Source of the DNA: Kineothrix sp. MB12-C1
GTDB taxonomy: Bacteria; Bacillota; Clostridia; Lachnospirales; Lachnospiraceae
Assembly: GCF_030863805.1 (NCBI RefSeq)
Contig: NZ_CP132957.1
Span: forward strand, 1,178,001-1,242,000
Direction: 5' to 3'
DNA: 64,000 nucleotides
Part shown: in pieces, positions 1 to 8,841 of the stretch
How positions within the stretch are numbered: the first letter of the stretch is position 1
How the letters are laid out: the number at the start of each line of letters is the position of its first letter
Position numbers and translations under genes: made by a program
The notes under the pieces: generated by a model
Database searches by the model: none
What the model was told of the DNA's origin: nothing
Seen by the model: only the letters and a program-made list of their open reading frames with translations

Positions 1-791
1 CGCTCTATTCCCATGATGGCATCCATCTTGGTAAGCTCAGCCATATCCTCGCCTCGCTTTAACTGCCTGGCAAGAACATCACAAGCCTCATACAGCTTCG
101 TGGATTTACCGCTCTGTCCTGAAATGATAAGAGGAGTTCTCGCCTCATCTACAAGTACAGAGTCCACCTCATCGATAATCGCATAATGCAAATCGCGAAG
201 TACGAGCTGTTCTTTATAAATAACCATATTATCTCTTAAATAATCAAAGCCGAGTTCATTATTAGTCACATACGTAATATCGCAGTTATATGCCTCTCTG
301 CGTTCTTCCGGCTTCATATCGTTCAGTACAACACCCACCTTCAGTCCAAGGAATTCGTGCACTTGTCCCATCCACTCAGCATCTCGCTTCGCCAAGTAAT
401 CGTTAACCGTTACTACGTGCACACCTTTTCCTGCCAGAGCCTCCAAATAAGCAGGCAAAGTAGAAACGAGCGTCTTACCTTCTCCTGTTTTCATCTCGGC
501 AATACGTCCCTGATGCAGAATAATACCGCCGATAAGCTGTACGCGGTAATGTTCCATGTTAAGCACTCTTTTTGCAGCTTCTCTAATGGTAGCAAAAGCC
601 TCCGGCAGAAGGTCATCTAACGTCTCTCCATCCTGTAAACGTTTTTTGTACTCTTTTGTCTTGTCCCTCAACTGCTCATCGGACAGCTCCTTCATGGAGG
701 GTCTTAGATTCTCGATAACATCCGCAATGCCTTCTACTCTTCTTAATTCCCTCTCACTGTGAGTTCCAAAAACCTTATTAACAATATTCAT
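1..791 (-). CDS. secA: Preprotein translocase ATPase SecA, N-terminal part (cut by window edge)
   Basis: SecA is the ATPase motor that pushes unfolded preproteins through SecYEG at the cytoplasmic membrane. The 263 residues visible are the N-terminal part of nucleotide-binding domain 1. It contains the Walker A segment MKTGEGKT, the VNDYLAKRD motif and the [15 protein letters not shown] stretch with the DEVD Walker B box. The start is the ATG read from 791, preceded by GGGAG about 8 nt upstream. The C-terminal three quarters lie outside the window. Spacing upstream is taken up by a palindromic repeat. In many Firmicutes secA follows hpf directly; here hpf is about 57 kb away. Confidence 0.97.
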   Translation of the reverse strand, partial: MNIVNKVFGTHSERELRRVEGIADVIENLRPSMKELSDEQLRDKTKEYKKRLQDGETLDDLLPEAFATIREAAKRVLNMEHYRVQLIGGIILHQGRIAEMKTGEGKTLVSTLPAYLEALAGKGVHVVTVNDYLAKRDAEWMGQVHEFLGLKVGVVLNDMKPEERREAYNCDITYVTNNELGFDYLRDNMVIYKEQLVLRDLHYAIIDEVDSVLVDEARTPLIISGQSGKSTKLYEACDVLARQLKRGEDMAELTKMDAIMGIE

Positions 792-840
792 AGTCAAACT
801 CCCATATCATCCGGCACTCAAAACAGGGCACCTTAATATT

Positions 841-913
841 ATGATGTTAGGGTCCCAAAGTCATATTGTTTCATGCAAGCATGAAACGCATGACCTTTTG
901 ACCCTAGTATCAT
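841..913. repeat. 73-bp imperfect palindromic element upstream of secA
   Basis: The outer arms (841-854 and 900-913) are complementary around GGGTC/GACCC, and the centre (868-887) is a near-perfect palindrome of GTTTCATGC and GCATGAAAC. It sits in the secA 5' region, so it would form a long hairpin in the transcript. Half of it recurs at 58830-58862 with about 29 of 33 bases identical, which makes it a dispersed repeat rather than a local terminator. There is no T-run typical of an intrinsic terminator. Nothing else recognisable lies in 792-1067 apart from the 25-bp duplication. Confidence 0.75.
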
Positions 914-970
914 CTTATACAAAAAAATCCACTGTTTATTGTAACAGATTTATAGCTTATATTCAACTAC

Positions 971-1020
971 TGCATCTGTTAATACTTTATAAATTTGCAT
1001 CTGTTAATACTTTATAAATT
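971..1020. repeat. Perfect 25-bp tandem duplication
   Basis: The 25 bases at 971-995 are repeated exactly at 996-1020, beginning TGCATCTGTTAATAC. It lies in the AT-rich gap between the GH18 gene end and the secA leader. It is probably a recent slippage or duplication event and no function is evident. Confidence 0.9.
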
Positions 1021-1067
1021 TTATTAATATTCTTAACTATTTTTCTTATATATGAGTATTATGACTT

Positions 1068-2078
1068 TTATTTCTTATCCAGACATTTGCGCAAGAAGCG
1101 AGTCAAGGTAAAGGTCTTATCTAAGCCATATTCCCAATACATCATTCCATACATATTCTTATCCTGTACATATTCCGCTTTATATTCCAGAGCACGTTCA
1201 TCTTCATAGGAAACAAAATCAGAACCGTTATACAAATAGGCTGCCTTCGCTTTATCATCCCACAATTTCTCGAATTTCTTCTTTCCGGTCTCAAGAAGAT
1301 GACATATCTCGCTGTAGGAATAAATATCTCCACTGCCACTTACCGGACTTCCTGCCTTCGCTTCTTTCACTCCGATCCATCCACGGCTGTAAAAAGCGGC
1401 ACCCATCACCATCTTTTCATAAGGTACCCCTGCCTCAGCGAAGAATTCAACCGCCTCATGACTGCATACTCCTCCTGACTCGGGCGCGTATAAGCCGGCA
1501 TGATGACCGCTCACCACATCCCATCCTCCATAAAGGTCATAGGTCATAAGCTGAACGTAGTCGAGAAGCTCGCTCACTTCTTTCATATGAGTATTTTCCA
1601 CATAGGACTTAAGCGCTCCTGCTGCAATCGAAAGAGTCCGATAACCTTCCATTCGGTTCAAGTGATCACGAAGTTCCTGTAAAAGCAGGGTGAAATTCTC
1701 CTTATCTTCCGGGATGGCACGAATTCCGGCTTTATCGGAGCAAGGATATTCCCAGTCAATATCGATCCCATCGAAGCCGTATTCTTCCGCCAGTTTAACT
1801 GCTGATGCTGCGAACAGCTCTCTTCCTTCCTTCGTTTCTGCTGCCTGTGAGAAGCCATCCGCTTCCCAGCCCCCAATGGACAGCATCACCTTAATATCCG
1901 GGTTCATCTGCCTCATTCTCGCAATATCCTGCTTACCGGTCTTTTCCTTCCAGTAAGCTTCCCCGTTCTTAATCAGACCAAAGGCAATATTGACACCGTC
2001 CAGCGCCTCTATATCCTCTTTTTTCATCTTCCCCAACGTATCTGTAAAGCAATAACCGATTAATTTTCTCTCTCTCAT
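1068..2078 (-). CDS. Glycoside hydrolase family 18 (chitinase-like) protein
   Basis: This 336-residue protein is a single GH18 (beta/alpha)8 barrel. The two hallmark motifs are present: SIGGW at residues 67-71 and DGIDIDWE ending in the catalytic acid Glu110, with Asp106 and Asp108 for substrate assistance. A YDLYGGWD segment and a C-terminal MYWEYGLD segment complete the fold. It would hydrolyse beta-1,4 N-acetylglucosamine links in chitin, chito-oligosaccharides or peptidoglycan-like glycans. No signal peptide, transmembrane segment or LysM domain is visible, so it is predicted to be cytoplasmic and may process imported oligosaccharides. The ribosome site GGAAGG precedes the start. It is monocistronic, divergent from ptb. 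Substrate specificity cannot be deduced. Confidence 0.88.
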   Translation of the reverse strand: MRERKLIGYCFTDTLGKMKKEDIEALDGVNIAFGLIKNGEAYWKEKTGKQDIARMRQMNPDIKVMLSIGGWEADGFSQAAETKEGRELFAASAVKLAEEYGFDGIDIDWEYPCSDKAGIRAIPEDKENFTLLLQELRDHLNRMEGYRTLSIAAGALKSYVENTHMKEVSELLDYVQLMTYDLYGGWDVVSGHHAGLYAPESGGVCSHEAVEFFAEAGVPYEKMVMGAAFYSRGWIGVKEAKAGSPVSGSGDIYSYSEICHLLETGKKKFEKLWDDKAKAAYLYNGSDFVSYEDERALEYKAEYVQDKNMYGMMYWEYGLDKTFTLTRFLRKCLDKK

Positions 2079-2217
2079 TTCAATTACCTTCCCTTTCTTT
2101 CAGTTACCCCACATTTTATCGGAAATAGCACCGAAGTCAATGTATAATCTTGTCACTTTTTGCATTCTTGTTCCCATCTACATGCCTTAACACACATACA
2201 AATTCTATTTCCACTCC

Positions 2218-2246
2218 TTGACCTTATCCATCAGAAGTGTTATTAT
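2218..2246 (+). promoter_or_regulatory. Sigma-A-type promoter of ptb-buk
   Basis: TTGACC at 2218-2223 and TATTAT at 2241-2246 are separated by exactly 17 bp. Transcription would start about 2253, roughly 45 nt ahead of the ptb start. A candidate Rex operator overlaps the -10 box. Confidence 0.7.
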
Positions 2247-2254
2247 TTTAACAA
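2237..2254. promoter_or_regulatory. Candidate Rex (NADH-sensing repressor) operator
   Basis: The 18-mer GTGTTAT-TATT-TTAACAA matches the Rex consensus TTGTTAA-N4-TTAACAA at 12 of 14 fixed positions. Its downstream half-site is perfect. It overlaps the ptb -10 box, a position suited to repression. A similar site precedes the thl operon at 33157. Confidence 0.5.
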
Positions 2255-2298
2255 TCGGTTTTGAATAAATAACTAACGATCATATGAGGTGTGAACAA

Positions 2299-3210
2299 AT
2301 GAGTAGAACATTTAATGAATTAATCTCCAGATTAAACGACATTCCTATGAAAAAAGTATCCGTCGCTGTGGCGCAGGATTCTGCCGTTTTAGAGGCGGTA
2401 AGAACGGCTAAGGACAGAAAGATCGCAGACGCTATCTTAGTTGGTGATGAAACAAAGATTAAGGAAGTGGCCGCAAACGCAGGCATTGATATTAACGATT
2501 TTACTCTCGTGCATGTAGCGGATGATATGGAGGCTGCCCTTACTGCCGTTAAGCTCGTACATGACGGCGAAGCGGATATGTACATGAAAGGCCTGATCGA
2601 TACGAAGAACTTCTTAAAAAGCGTTCTTGACAAAGAAGTCGGACTCAGAACGGGCAAACCATTATCTCACGTATGTGTTTTCGACGTGGAGGGAATCGAT
2701 CATCTCTTATTCCTGACTGACGTTGCTTTCATTCCTTATCCGACTCTGGAAGATAAGGCAAATATTATTAACAATACATTGGAAATTACAACAGCTTGCG
2801 GTATCGAATGTCCGAAGGTGGCCCCTCTTGCTGCTGTAGAAGTAGTAAATCCTAAAATGCCCGCAACCGTAGAGGCTGCTGAATTAACCCAAATGAATAA
2901 GGATGGTAAAATCACCGGTTGTATCGTGGATGGTCCTCTTTCTCTGGATCTTGCCATCGATGCAGAGGCTGCAAAACATAAAGGAGCTACCGATCGTCTT
3001 ATCCAAGGCGATGCGGATATCCTTCTTTTCCCCGATATCCATGCGGGTAACCTGGTATATAAGGCTATGGTTCATACCGCTAACTTGAAAAACGGCAATA
3101 TCCTGACAGGAACAAAGGCACCTGTTATCCTGACCTCTCGTTCCGACTCCATGGAAGTAAAAGTAAATTCCCTTGCTCTTGGCGCAATTGTTGCAGATTC
3201 TCTAAAATAA
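2299..3210 (+). CDS. ptb: Phosphate butyryltransferase
   Basis: Converts butyryl-CoA and phosphate to butyryl phosphate and CoA in the cytoplasm, the penultimate step of the ptb-buk butyrate route. The roughly 300-residue protein matches the phosphate acetyl/butyryltransferase family along its whole length. It has the conserved [11 protein letters not shown] segment near residue 220 and the C-terminal [11 protein letters not shown] motif that contacts CoA. The start at 2299 is preferred over the ATG at 2284 because the GAGGTG ribosome site lies at 2286-2291 and overlaps the earlier codon. buk follows after 19 bp, so the two form one operon with the promoter at 2218. Confidence 0.95.
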   Translation: MSRTFNELISRLNDIPMKKVSVAVAQDSAVLEAVRTAKDRKIADAILVGDETKIKEVAANAGIDINDFTLVHVADDMEAALTAVKLVHDGEADMYMKGLIDTKNFLKSVLDKEVGLRTGKPLSHVCVFDVEGIDHLLFLTDVAFIPYPTLEDKANIINNTLEITTACGIECPKVAPLAAVEVVNPKMPATVEAAELTQMNKDGKITGCIVDGPLSLDLAIDAEAAKHKGATDRLIQGDADILLFPDIHAGNLVYKAMVHTANLKNGNILTGTKAPVILTSRSDSMEVKVNSLALGAIVADSLK

Positions 3211-3229
3211 ACGAAAAGGAGACTTGGTT

Positions 3230-4297
3230 ATGTCAATCAAAAGTTTAATTATCAATCCCGGCTCAACCTCCACTAAAATTGGTGTATTTGAAGACGAAAC
3301 CTTACTGTTCGAAGAAACACTCAGACATTCCACAGAAGAAATTTCCAAATATGCTTCCATCGTAGACCAAAAAGACTTCCGTAAGCAGATTATTCTCGAC
3401 TTAATGAATGAGAAAAATTTCGACATGAAGTCCTTAAATGTTGTCGTAGGACGCGGTGGTATGTTAAAGCCGATTCCCAGTGGTACCTATGCAGTTACCG
3501 ACGATCTTCTGCATGATCTGATAATCGGAAAACAAGGACAGCATGCGTCCAATCTCGGCGGTATTCTTGCAAGAGAGATTGCTGATACCATCGATGTTCC
3601 CTCTTATATTGTAGACCCTGTAGTCGTAGATGAAATGATGCCTATCGCCAGATATTCAGGCGTTCCCGAACTTCCACGTACCAGCGTGTTCCATGCGTTG
3701 AATCAGAAGGCAGTAGCGAAGCGCTATGCCAAGGAAACCGGTAAACCTTATGATTCCTTGAATCTTATCGTTGTACATATGGGAGGAGGTGTTTCCGTAG
3801 GTGCCCATGAGAAGGGAAAGGTTGTGGATATTTTCAACGCTCTCGATGGAGATGGTGCTTTCTCACCGGAAAGAGCCGGTGCGGTCCCCTCCGGTGCCCT
3901 CATTAAAATGTGCTTCTCCGGCAAATACACGGAAAGTGAAATCTACAAGAAAATCGTAGGCGGCGGTGGTTTCAACGCCTATATGGGTACGAACGATATG
4001 AGGGATGTGGAAGCTCTTGTCGCAAAAGGCGATAAAGAAGCATCTTTGATTCGCGAAGCTTTCCTCTTACAGGTTGCTAAGGATATCGGTTCTATGGCCT
4101 GCGTTCTAAACGGCAAGGTGGATCAAATCATCATTACCGGCGGTATCGCTTATAACAAGGGTGTTACCGATCGACTTACTGAGAGAGCCGGCTTCATCGC
4201 TCCTATTACCATTTATCCCGGTGAAGATGAGCTGCTTGCGCTTGTTCAAGGTGCTATGCGCGTAATGTCAGGCGAAGAAAAAGTAATGGAATACTAA
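3230..4297 (+). CDS. buk: Butyrate kinase
   Basis: Transfers phosphate from butyryl phosphate to ADP, giving butyrate and ATP by substrate-level phosphorylation. The 355 residues follow the acetokinase (ASKHA) fold. The N-terminal phosphate-binding motif is NPGSTSTK, the central motif is [13 protein letters not shown], and the C-terminal motif is [10 protein letters not shown]. The ATG at 3230 is chosen because AAGGAG lies 8 nt upstream; an in-frame TTG at 3224 is too close to it. It is the second gene of the ptb-buk operon and ends just before a strong terminator. Confidence 0.96.
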   Translation: MSIKSLIINPGSTSTKIGVFEDETLLFEETLRHSTEEISKYASIVDQKDFRKQIILDLMNEKNFDMKSLNVVVGRGGMLKPIPSGTYAVTDDLLHDLIIGKQGQHASNLGGILAREIADTIDVPSYIVDPVVVDEMMPIARYSGVPELPRTSVFHALNQKAVAKRYAKETGKPYDSLNLIVVHMGGGVSVGAHEKGKVVDIFNALDGDGAFSPERAGAVPSGALIKMCFSGKYTESEIYKKIVGGGGFNAYMGTNDMRDVEALVAKGDKEASLIREAFLLQVAKDIGSMACVLNGKVDQIIITGGIAYNKGVTDRLTERAGFIAPITIYPGEDELLALVQGAMRVMSGEEKVMEY

Positions 4298-4305
4298 TAG
4301 AAAGA

Positions 4306-4333
4306 AACGTTCGCAATGCGAACGTTTTTTATT
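4306..4333 (+). terminator. Intrinsic terminator of ptb-buk
   Basis: A perfect stem AACGTTCGC/GCGAACGTT is followed at once by a run of six T. It begins 8 bp after the buk stop codon. Confidence 0.93.
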
Positions 4334-4384
4334 ATATAAATATAAGAATTTACTGTTTTTCCCTGGTAGTATTTCCCCCGATTC

Positions 4385-5788
4385 CTAAAATCGGAAATAG
4401 ATAAACGGATTAAATGACTCGCTTACAATGGTCATAATAGAAACGAGTGCTAAAAGCAAAAGCAATATCCCCTCCGCCGCCATATAAAGTGCCGGTTTTC
4501 TTTTTTGAAAACCATTAATCCATTTCGGTCTCGGTAACATTGCAAGCATCAGTCCGGCTGTTACTATCAATAAATTTCCCTGTATTTGAAGCTGCGATGC
4601 TGTTATTCCTCCGCTTCCGAATGTAATGCCGATAAACTTCAAAAGATGCAAGGCAATTTCTTTCATACTGTTACTTTCAAAAAGGAAAATTCCCCACCCG
4701 AACATATATGCCAAAAACGTTAAAAAACGCTTTGCAACATACGGAAGTTTTTCCAAATATTTTCCGTAAAAAAACTTTTCTCCGGTCAAAAGAATAAAAT
4801 AATAAACTCCCCAAAATGCATAATTCCAGTAAGCACCGTGCCAAAGTCCGGTCAAAAACCATACCACAAACAAGTTGAAAATATGGCGCCCCTTTGCCAC
4901 TCTGCTTCCGCCGAGCGGAATATAAACATAATCCCGGAAAAAAGAAGAAAGCGAAATATGCCATCTACGCCAAAATTCGGTTATGGAAGTGCTATGATAC
5001 GGTTTATCGAAATTCTCTAAAAAATGAAAGCCAAAAATACGTCCTATTCCGATTGCCATATCGGAATATCCCGAAAAGTCAAATAATATCTGTACTCCAA
5101 AAGAAAAGACCCATATCCAGGAAAGTCCCATACCAATCTCATGAGAAACCAGACCGCCAATAGCATCCGCCGCCATTCCTGCTTGGTTTGCCACAAGCAT
5201 TTTCTTTGCAAGTCCTATGATAAAACGTCTCATTCCTTCAAAACATCCATTCCAATCGGAAGTTCTGTTTTCTATCTGCTCTTCAATATCGATGTAACGC
5301 ACAATCGGTCCGGCAATCAGCTGCGGAAAGAAAAAAATGTAAAGCGTGAGATACGCAAGGTTCTTCTGACGTTTTACCTTTTCCCTGTACAAATCTACAA
5401 TATAAGTAATGACCTGAAAGGTATAAAATGAAATTCCTGCCGGTAATGCCAAACCTAAAAGCGGAATATGGATTCCCGGAATGCGGTTCGCATTGTCAAG
5501 GAAGAAGTCCGCATATTTAAAAACAGCAAGCGGAAGCAAATTTACAGCAATGGATAAAAACACTGCCCATTTTTTCCGTTGTTCCACCGATTTAGATAAT
5601 ATCCAGGTCAGTCCTACGCACAATAAAATTAAAAGTACATTTATCGGTTCACCCCATGCATAAAAAAAGACGGATGCCGCAAGCAATATTCCGTTCCTTG
5701 CCCCTTTCCATCTTTTCGGACAAAGAAAATACAGGAAAAGAACGGCGGGAAGAAAGAAAAGAACAAATGTTACTGTTGAAAATGTCAT
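4385..5788 (-). CDS. MBOAT-family O-acyltransferase (AlgI/WssH-like)
   Basis: A 467-residue polytopic membrane protein of the MBOAT family. These proteins move acyl groups, usually acetyl, across the membrane for O-acylation of extracytoplasmic polymers. The family signature is visible around residues 265-320: the EFWRRWHISLSSFFRDYVYIPLGG segment and the catalytic-His region TGLWHGAYWNYAFWG. It is the last gene of the exopolysaccharide operon and overlaps the upstream DHHW gene by an ATGA. By analogy to AlgI/AlgJ and WssH/WssI, it should pass acetyl groups to the DHHW proteins. DltB is an alternative homologue, but no dltACD genes are near. Ribosome site GAGGAGG. Confidence 0.92.
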   Translation of the reverse strand: MTFSTVTFVLFFLPAVLFLYFLCPKRWKGARNGILLAASVFFYAWGEPINVLLILLCVGLTWILSKSVEQRKKWAVFLSIAVNLLPLAVFKYADFFLDNANRIPGIHIPLLGLALPAGISFYTFQVITYIVDLYREKVKRQKNLAYLTLYIFFFPQLIAGPIVRYIDIEEQIENRTSDWNGCFEGMRRFIIGLAKKMLVANQAGMAADAIGGLVSHEIGMGLSWIWVFSFGVQILFDFSGYSDMAIGIGRIFGFHFLENFDKPYHSTSITEFWRRWHISLSSFFRDYVYIPLGGSRVAKGRHIFNLFVVWFLTGLWHGAYWNYAFWGVYYFILLTGEKFFYGKYLEKLPYVAKRFLTFLAYMFGWGIFLFESNSMKEIALHLLKFIGITFGSGGITASQLQIQGNLLIVTAGLMLAMLPRPKWINGFQKRKPALYMAAEGILLLLLALVSIMTIVSESFNPFIYFRF

Positions 5789-6996
5789 TTCACTTCCTCC
5801 TCTTTATTTAAAAAATAACCGCTCCATGCGTCTTGCTGTCCCATAAACAATACGGTATCAATCTCATTTTCCTGACATATTTTTTCTAAATCCACTTGCT
5901 TCAAAATACGAAAATTGACAAACACCGTTGTTTTAAAATGGGAAGAAAGCGGTTCCCTGATGACTCTTGCAAAAGAATCCCCGATGATTAGAAGATTATG
6001 CTCTCCGCTGTCATAGCGCAGCGTAATTACATCACTTTCAAAGCCGAAATAGTTTAAATATTGATCGAAGCCGATTTCTCTGTTTACGGCACCGTTATCA
6101 TACGATTTTTTCAGCCCGATATCCTGTTCTTTATTTCCAAACCAGGTCCTGTGCTGCGGAAGTATGTATTCATTTACCGTAAAAATATCCATATCCTCAT
6201 TTTCGACATTTCTTCCGCATTCACGCGCCCTGCTTCCAATCCACAAAAGATTTCCGTAATCCTGCTCTTTTAAGATACTTTTTGCCATTCCCATATCGTA
6301 ATCTTTACTCATCATATGTAAAATATCCGCATACCCAACAGCAGCTCCTATATGGTTCCAATGATGGTCCGTACGGTACATTCTGCTTTGATACTCGGAA
6401 AAATCCCTGAACTTCATCCGGTCAAAGCGTATGGTATCCTGCAAGGAACCTTTTAAAAGCTCATACCATGGATAGCTTTTAAGTCCCTCCACTTCATCAA
6501 ACCAGTTCAGATCCTCTGCTCTCGTACAATAATACACATATACCTGCATATCTGGATGTGCATTCGCAAAGTCATTTATTTCACCCGCTTTTTTCCGGTA
6601 AGCAGCTTCTGTTTCTTCCTCGTAGGAATAGGGAAGATTCATCAGCCACTCAGACTCATACATGCGGTATACCTTTCCGAAGGGCTCCAGTTCCTCTCGC
6701 AATCCTTTTCCGCGCAAAAAAGAGGAAATACGTTTTCCCGCTCCTTTTACTTTTGCATTCCAATCCGCATTCCATGCAACTGATCTGTCATATAGAATAA
6801 ACTGATCTTTTGCTGCCTGCTCAAATGAATCCTGAAAGTCTCCTTCTAAATAAGCGGAAAAAGAGAATGCAGGAAAAGAGGTCAATTCCTCCGCACCACT
6901 CATCGTTCTTTGCTCCGCAAGAAAATAGGCGGTACCAAATCCCAACAATATTATCATTCCGCTTATACAAAAAATTTGATAAATTCTTTTTTTCAT
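5785..6996 (-). CDS. DHHW-family protein, putative polysaccharide O-acetyltransferase partner
   Basis: The 403-residue protein has one N-terminal membrane anchor (about residues 5-23) and an extracytoplasmic SGNH-like domain. The family-defining motif is seen in TDHHWNHIGA near residue 215. An LLIIGDSFARV segment near residue 335 supplies the nucleophile-Ser block typical of AlgJ/AlgX-like acetyltransferases. The start at 6996 is chosen because it forms the ATGA overlap with the upstream gene; an ATG at 7006 is also possible. Between a paralogue and an MBOAT gene, it most likely places acetyl groups on the exported glycan. The acceptor is not known. Confidence 0.82.
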   Translation of the reverse strand: MKKRIYQIFCISGMIILLGFGTAYFLAEQRTMSGAEELTSFPAFSFSAYLEGDFQDSFEQAAKDQFILYDRSVAWNADWNAKVKGAGKRISSFLRGKGLREELEPFGKVYRMYESEWLMNLPYSYEEETEAAYRKKAGEINDFANAHPDMQVYVYYCTRAEDLNWFDEVEGLKSYPWYELLKGSLQDTIRFDRMKFRDFSEYQSRMYRTDHHWNHIGAAVGYADILHMMSKDYDMGMAKSILKEQDYGNLLWIGSRARECGRNVENEDMDIFTVNEYILPQHRTWFGNKEQDIGLKKSYDNGAVNREIGFDQYLNYFGFESDVITLRYDSGEHNLLIIGDSFARVIREPLSSHFKTTVFVNFRILKQVDLEKICQENEIDTVLFMGQQDAWSGYFLNKEEEVK

Positions 6997-8204
6997 TTTC
7001 CATACCATTCAAACATGGATTCCTGTCCCATGAAAATAATGCTCCCTATTTGTTCTTCCTCTATCAGCTGCTGGATGTCCATAGAACGGTACTGGAAATC
7101 ATCCAAAAAAACGGTACGGTTAAAATGAGATGCCAGTAATTTCCTCGAAGGCCGTCCCTGAGAGTCGGAAATCAACAGCAGATTAGGTTTATCCGGTTGA
7201 TAAAAATCAAACTCGACTACTTCCGCCTGACCTCCATAATATGAAAATTGATGGTCGAAATCCACATCCCGCACAATTTTTCCGTTCGCATACTCTTCTT
7301 CTAATCCAATTTTCGCTTTTTTGCCGCCTACATAAGAATCGTATTCGCCCAAATCAAACTGATATGTACGGAATACATCCAACTGTTCTTCCGTAAAGTC
7401 AAGGATCGCTCCTCCTTTTAATCTGGTGAATAAAAGATTGTCATAGTCATTTTCCGCTTCCGGTACGAAAAGAGGGGTAAGCTCCATATCCGCTTCCAGC
7501 ATTTGATAGATGTCTGTATAAACTTCATAAGACCCCCTGTTATTCACATGGAAATCGGTCTTATACCCCGTTTCCATATAATGTTTTACATCCTTAATCA
7601 CAAATTGTCCGGTGCGAATTTCCGTGTCCTCCCCTAACTGTTTTTCAAAATAATCGGCATAGGAAAACACCTTAATCTTATCCTGGGCATACCAGTCCAT
7701 ATCGGTAGCACGGTTAATAAAATAAGTATAAATCGGGATTTGCGGGTTTGCCGCCTTCAAAACATTCCACTTTTTTGCTGTCTGTTTCACGGCATTCTTA
7801 CTGTTCCCATTTTCTCTATTGGGCTCTGAAATAAGATAATCGGAATCTCCCAGAACATATTTTATATTTTCCCCATAAGTGACCTTAGTCAGCTTGATAT
7901 CCGTCACCCCTGCATAATCCGATTTCCCATCCGCTTCCGTTTGTGTTTCACCTGCTGGATTTCCTTGTGTTCCGCCTACCGCTTCCTTCCAGGAATTGGT
8001 CTTACTGTCCACTTTTTCTTCGGAATAGTCCTTCTTTTTCTTTTCATTCTCTACAAGCGGTGCATATGCTTCTAATACTTGTTCCTCCTCCGCTCTTTGT
8101 ATTGTTTCAACGCTGAAGGGTTCCTCAGCACCGCAGCCACCCGCCAAAAGCAAAACAAAAACTGCCCCCGCCGCTATTTTCATATTGGTTCTGAATTGTT
8201 TCAT
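6993..8204 (-). CDS. DHHW-like lipoprotein, paralogue of the next gene
   Basis: The start at 8204 follows AGAGGA and yields a type II signal peptide with lipobox LAGGC near residue 24, so it is predicted to be a membrane-anchored lipoprotein. A charged low-complexity stretch of about 80 residues follows. The SGNH/DHHW-like domain shares order and spacing with the downstream paralogue: YYFINRATDMDWY-type and LLLISDSQGRPSR segments. The DHHW motif is altered to DFHVNNRG, so one of the two His is replaced. It may be a binding or scaffold subunit rather than an active transferase. It overlaps the following gene by 4 bp. Confidence 0.75.
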   Translation of the reverse strand: MKQFRTNMKIAAGAVFVLLLAGGCGAEEPFSVETIQRAEEEQVLEAYAPLVENEKKKKDYSEEKVDSKTNSWKEAVGGTQGNPAGETQTEADGKSDYAGVTDIKLTKVTYGENIKYVLGDSDYLISEPNRENGNSKNAVKQTAKKWNVLKAANPQIPIYTYFINRATDMDWYAQDKIKVFSYADYFEKQLGEDTEIRTGQFVIKDVKHYMETGYKTDFHVNNRGSYEVYTDIYQMLEADMELTPLFVPEAENDYDNLLFTRLKGGAILDFTEEQLDVFRTYQFDLGEYDSYVGGKKAKIGLEEEYANGKIVRDVDFDHQFSYYGGQAEVVEFDFYQPDKPNLLLISDSQGRPSRKLLASHFNRTVFLDDFQYRSMDIQQLIEEEQIGSIIFMGQESMFEWYGK

Positions 8205-8253
8205 GATTTCCTCTATTCTAGCTTCTGCTTTCTCTGCTGATAACTGAGTTATA

Positions 8254-8841
8254 TTAGCAAAGCCCTGATTCCGTAATGTATACAGACTGCATTTCCTCCT
8301 GATATTTGCAATCCGCATCCAAAAGAATACGGAACGAAGAAAGCTCCGCCATAAGATTTCCGTCTTCCGTTAAAACCGTCGGCGCTTCCAACTTTACTTC
8401 TTTGTCGTTTACCAGCGCTTTGTCGCTTCCTTCGGTAAGAATAATTGTTTTTTCCATTTTTTCATCGACGATAGTGAGTGTATTCCCTTCCTGCGTACAG
8501 ACAAGGTCACGGCTGAAATATTCACAGATTTCAGCCATCGGAACCATTACTTTTTCTTCCGATTGGTAGGCGGATACCATAAGTTCCAAATAATTGCCGT
8601 TTAAATATACGGCAATTTCTGTTTCCTTTCCTTCTGCTTCTTCCTGTCCGTTATTTTCCGTGCTTATCGACTCCTGTGTCTTGCTCTGTGTTTCTACTTG
8701 AGGAGGTTCTATTACCTCTTTTTCTTCCTTTTTGCAAGCGGTCAATAAAAGCGTCAATAGGAGTATGGCGATGTATGTTATTCGTTGTGTTCGTTTTAGA
8801 GGAAGGGGTAGTATTCTTCGGTTGACTCTTTCTTGGCTCAT
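8254..8841 (-). CDS. Lipoprotein with copper-amine-oxidase-N-like (stalk) domain
   Basis: A 195-residue predicted lipoprotein with a long N-terminus and the lipobox LLTAC near residue 36. A KEEKEVIEPP-type charged linker follows. The C-terminal 110 residues have the pattern of the copper amine oxidase N1 domain (LNGNYLELMVSAYQ, then MVPMAEICEYF, then NTLTIVDEK), a small wall- or ligand-associated fold common in Firmicutes surface proteins. Its first 191 bp lie in another frame inside the end of the upstream gene. It is likely a surface accessory factor of the exopolysaccharide operon. No enzymatic motif is visible. Confidence 0.7.
   Translation of the reverse strand: MSQERVNRRILPLPLKRTQRITYIAILLLTLLLTACKKEEKEVIEPPQVETQSKTQESISTENNGQEEAEGKETEIAVYLNGNYLELMVSAYQSEEKVMVPMAEICEYFSRDLVCTQEGNTLTIVDEKMEKTIILTEGSDKALVNDKEVKLEAPTVLTEDGNLMAELSSFRILLDADCKYQEEMQSVYITESGLC

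Noticed and set aside
8651-8841. Frameshift joining the degenerate GGDEF gene and the lipoprotein gene
   Set aside because: The lipoprotein has its own start, signal peptide and lipobox, and the two domains are unrelated. The overlap is reported instead as unusual.
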